Shown: one piece after another, positions 5,263 through 6,052 of the stretch | How positions within the stretch are numbered: the stretch's first letter is position 1 | Layout of the letters: each line of letters opens with the position of its first letter | Source: Spirochaetaceae bacterium | Lineage (GTDB): Bacteria > Spirochaetota > Spirochaetia > Treponematales > Treponemataceae | Length of the DNA: 6,052 nucleotides | Assembly (NCBI GenBank): GCA_031271875.1 | Contig: JAISVD010000277.1 | Span: 1 to 6,052 of the forward strand | Direction of reading: 5' to 3' | The notes under the pieces: generated by a model | Told to the model about the DNA's origin: nothing | The model's input: only the letters and a program-made list of their open reading frames with translations | Database searches by the model: none | Position numbers and translations under genes: made by a program

Positions 5263-6052
5263 ATGAAACGGGAAGATATCAATAAAGTGCTTATTATCGG
5301 TTCGGGGCCGATTGTCATCGGGCAGGCCTGCGAGTTTGACTACTCCGGAACCCAGGCGTGCAAGGCCCTCCGGGAGCAGGGGTATAAGATTGTACTGGTG
5401 AATTCCAATCCGGCGACCATAATGACTGACCCGGTGATGGCCGATGCGACCTATATTGAGCCCTTGAACATATCCCGCCTGGAGCAGATTATCGCAATAG
5501 AGCGTCCCGACGCGCTGCTGCCCAATTTGGGAGGACAGACAGGACTGAACCTTGCCTTTGAGCTGAACCATGCGGGGATCCTCGAAAAATATAATGTGAA
5601 GGTCATCGGGGTAAACCTCGACGCTATCGAGCGGGGAGAAGACCGGGAGGTTTTCAAGAAAACCATGCAGGGGCTGGGCATCGAAACGCCCCGTTCCGAT
5701 ATCGCCTATTCCGTTGCGGAAGCCGAAAGGATAGCGGAGGAACTCCGCTATCCCGTGGTTGTCCGTCCCGCCTATACCATGGGCGGCGCCGGGGGCGGTC
5801 TCGTGTACAACGTAGAGGAGCTCCAGACCGTTGCCGGCAGGGGCCTCGAACTCTCTCTGACCCATCAGTGCCTCATCGAAGAGTCTATCCTCGGCTGGGA
5901 GGAGCTGGAAGTTGAGGTTGTCCGGGACAGCAAAAACCAGATGATCGCCATCTGCTTTATCGAAAACATCGATGCTGTGGGCGTCCATACGGGGGATTCC
6001 TTCTGCGCCGCCCCGTTTCTTACTATTAATAAAGAACTTGCAGATCGCCTCC
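5263..6052 (+). CDS. carB: Carbamoyl-phosphate synthase large subunit, N-terminal part
   Basis: The large subunit makes carbamoyl phosphate from bicarbonate, ammonia passed from the small subunit's glutaminase, and two ATP. This feeds pyrimidine and arginine synthesis. The 263 codons present cover the N-terminal pre-ATP-grasp domain (GSGPIVIGQACEFDYSG, 13-29; NSNPATIMTDP, 47-57; LPNLGGQTGLN, 86-96) and most of the first ATP-grasp domain (EDR ending at R128, VRPAYTMGGAGGG 167-179, GWEELEVEVVRD 211-222). R128, R168 and E214 match E. coli R129, R169 and E215 as remembered. The gene runs off the right edge; a full protein is about 1,070 residues. ATG 5263 has AAGG at 5254-5257. No carA precedes it in the window, so the small subunit gene lies elsewhere or downstream. 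Confidence 0.97.
   Translation, partial: MKREDINKVLIIGSGPIVIGQACEFDYSGTQACKALREQGYKIVLVNSNPATIMTDPVMADATYIEPLNISRLEQIIAIERPDALLPNLGGQTGLNLAFELNHAGILEKYNVKVIGVNLDAIERGEDREVFKKTMQGLGIETPRSDIAYSVAEAERIAEELRYPVVVRPAYTMGGAGGGLVYNVEELQTVAGRGLELSLTHQCLIEESILGWEELEVEVVRDSKNQMIAICFIENIDAVGVHTGDSFCAAPFLTINKELADRL

Noticed and set aside
5143..5988. A 281-codon minus-strand open frame opposite carB
   Set aside because: The plus strand encodes unmistakable CarB through this whole region, so the antisense frame is a shadow.
1..6052. CRISPR array, tRNA, rRNA, insertion sequence or integrase
   Set aside because: I saw no regularly spaced repeats, cloverleaf, rRNA-like sequence or transposase/recombinase motifs on either strand.

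Overview
The window is bacterial and shows two complete or partial housekeeping genes with three other genes between them. GTP-type phosphoenolpyruvate carboxykinase (pckG) lies at the left. The first quarter of carbamoyl-phosphate synthase large subunit (carB) runs off the right edge. Both have GC-rich codon use. The pairing of a GTP-dependent PEPCK with this style of CarB fits an anaerobic or gut bacterium, and a spirochaete (Treponema-like) is my best guess. That guess rests on general resemblance only and is weak.

Layout. 1-153: pckG leader with a 16-bp palindrome and two tandem hairpins. 154-1971: pckG (+), closed by a strong intrinsic terminator at 1989-2016. 2079-3677: an AT-rich 532-residue protein of unknown function (+), built as an N-terminal domain, a long charged coiled coil and a C-terminal domain. 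3674-3715: a near-consensus promoter overlapping that gene's stop codon, with a duplicated palindrome on its -10. 3793-4320: a four-helix membrane protein (+) that resembles the EXPERA/TMEM97 (sigma-2 receptor) family. 4321-4482: intergenic, nothing convincing. 5140-4483: a minus-strand pair, a PIN-domain VapC-like toxin followed by an overlapping small protein that is probably its antitoxin. 5141-5262: divergent promoter region. 5263 onward: carB (+).

How they relate. The AT-rich unknown gene and the toxin-antitoxin pair look acquired. They flank a membrane-protein gene whose composition is close to that of the housekeeping genes, so the pckG-carB interval looks like two separate insertions, or one insertion point used repeatedly. 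Each gene appears to have its own transcription signals, so I see no single operon. The most promising candidate for an undescribed system is the coiled-coil protein at 2079-3677, which may be a single-gene defence or stress module. That role is inference and nothing in the sequence proves it.
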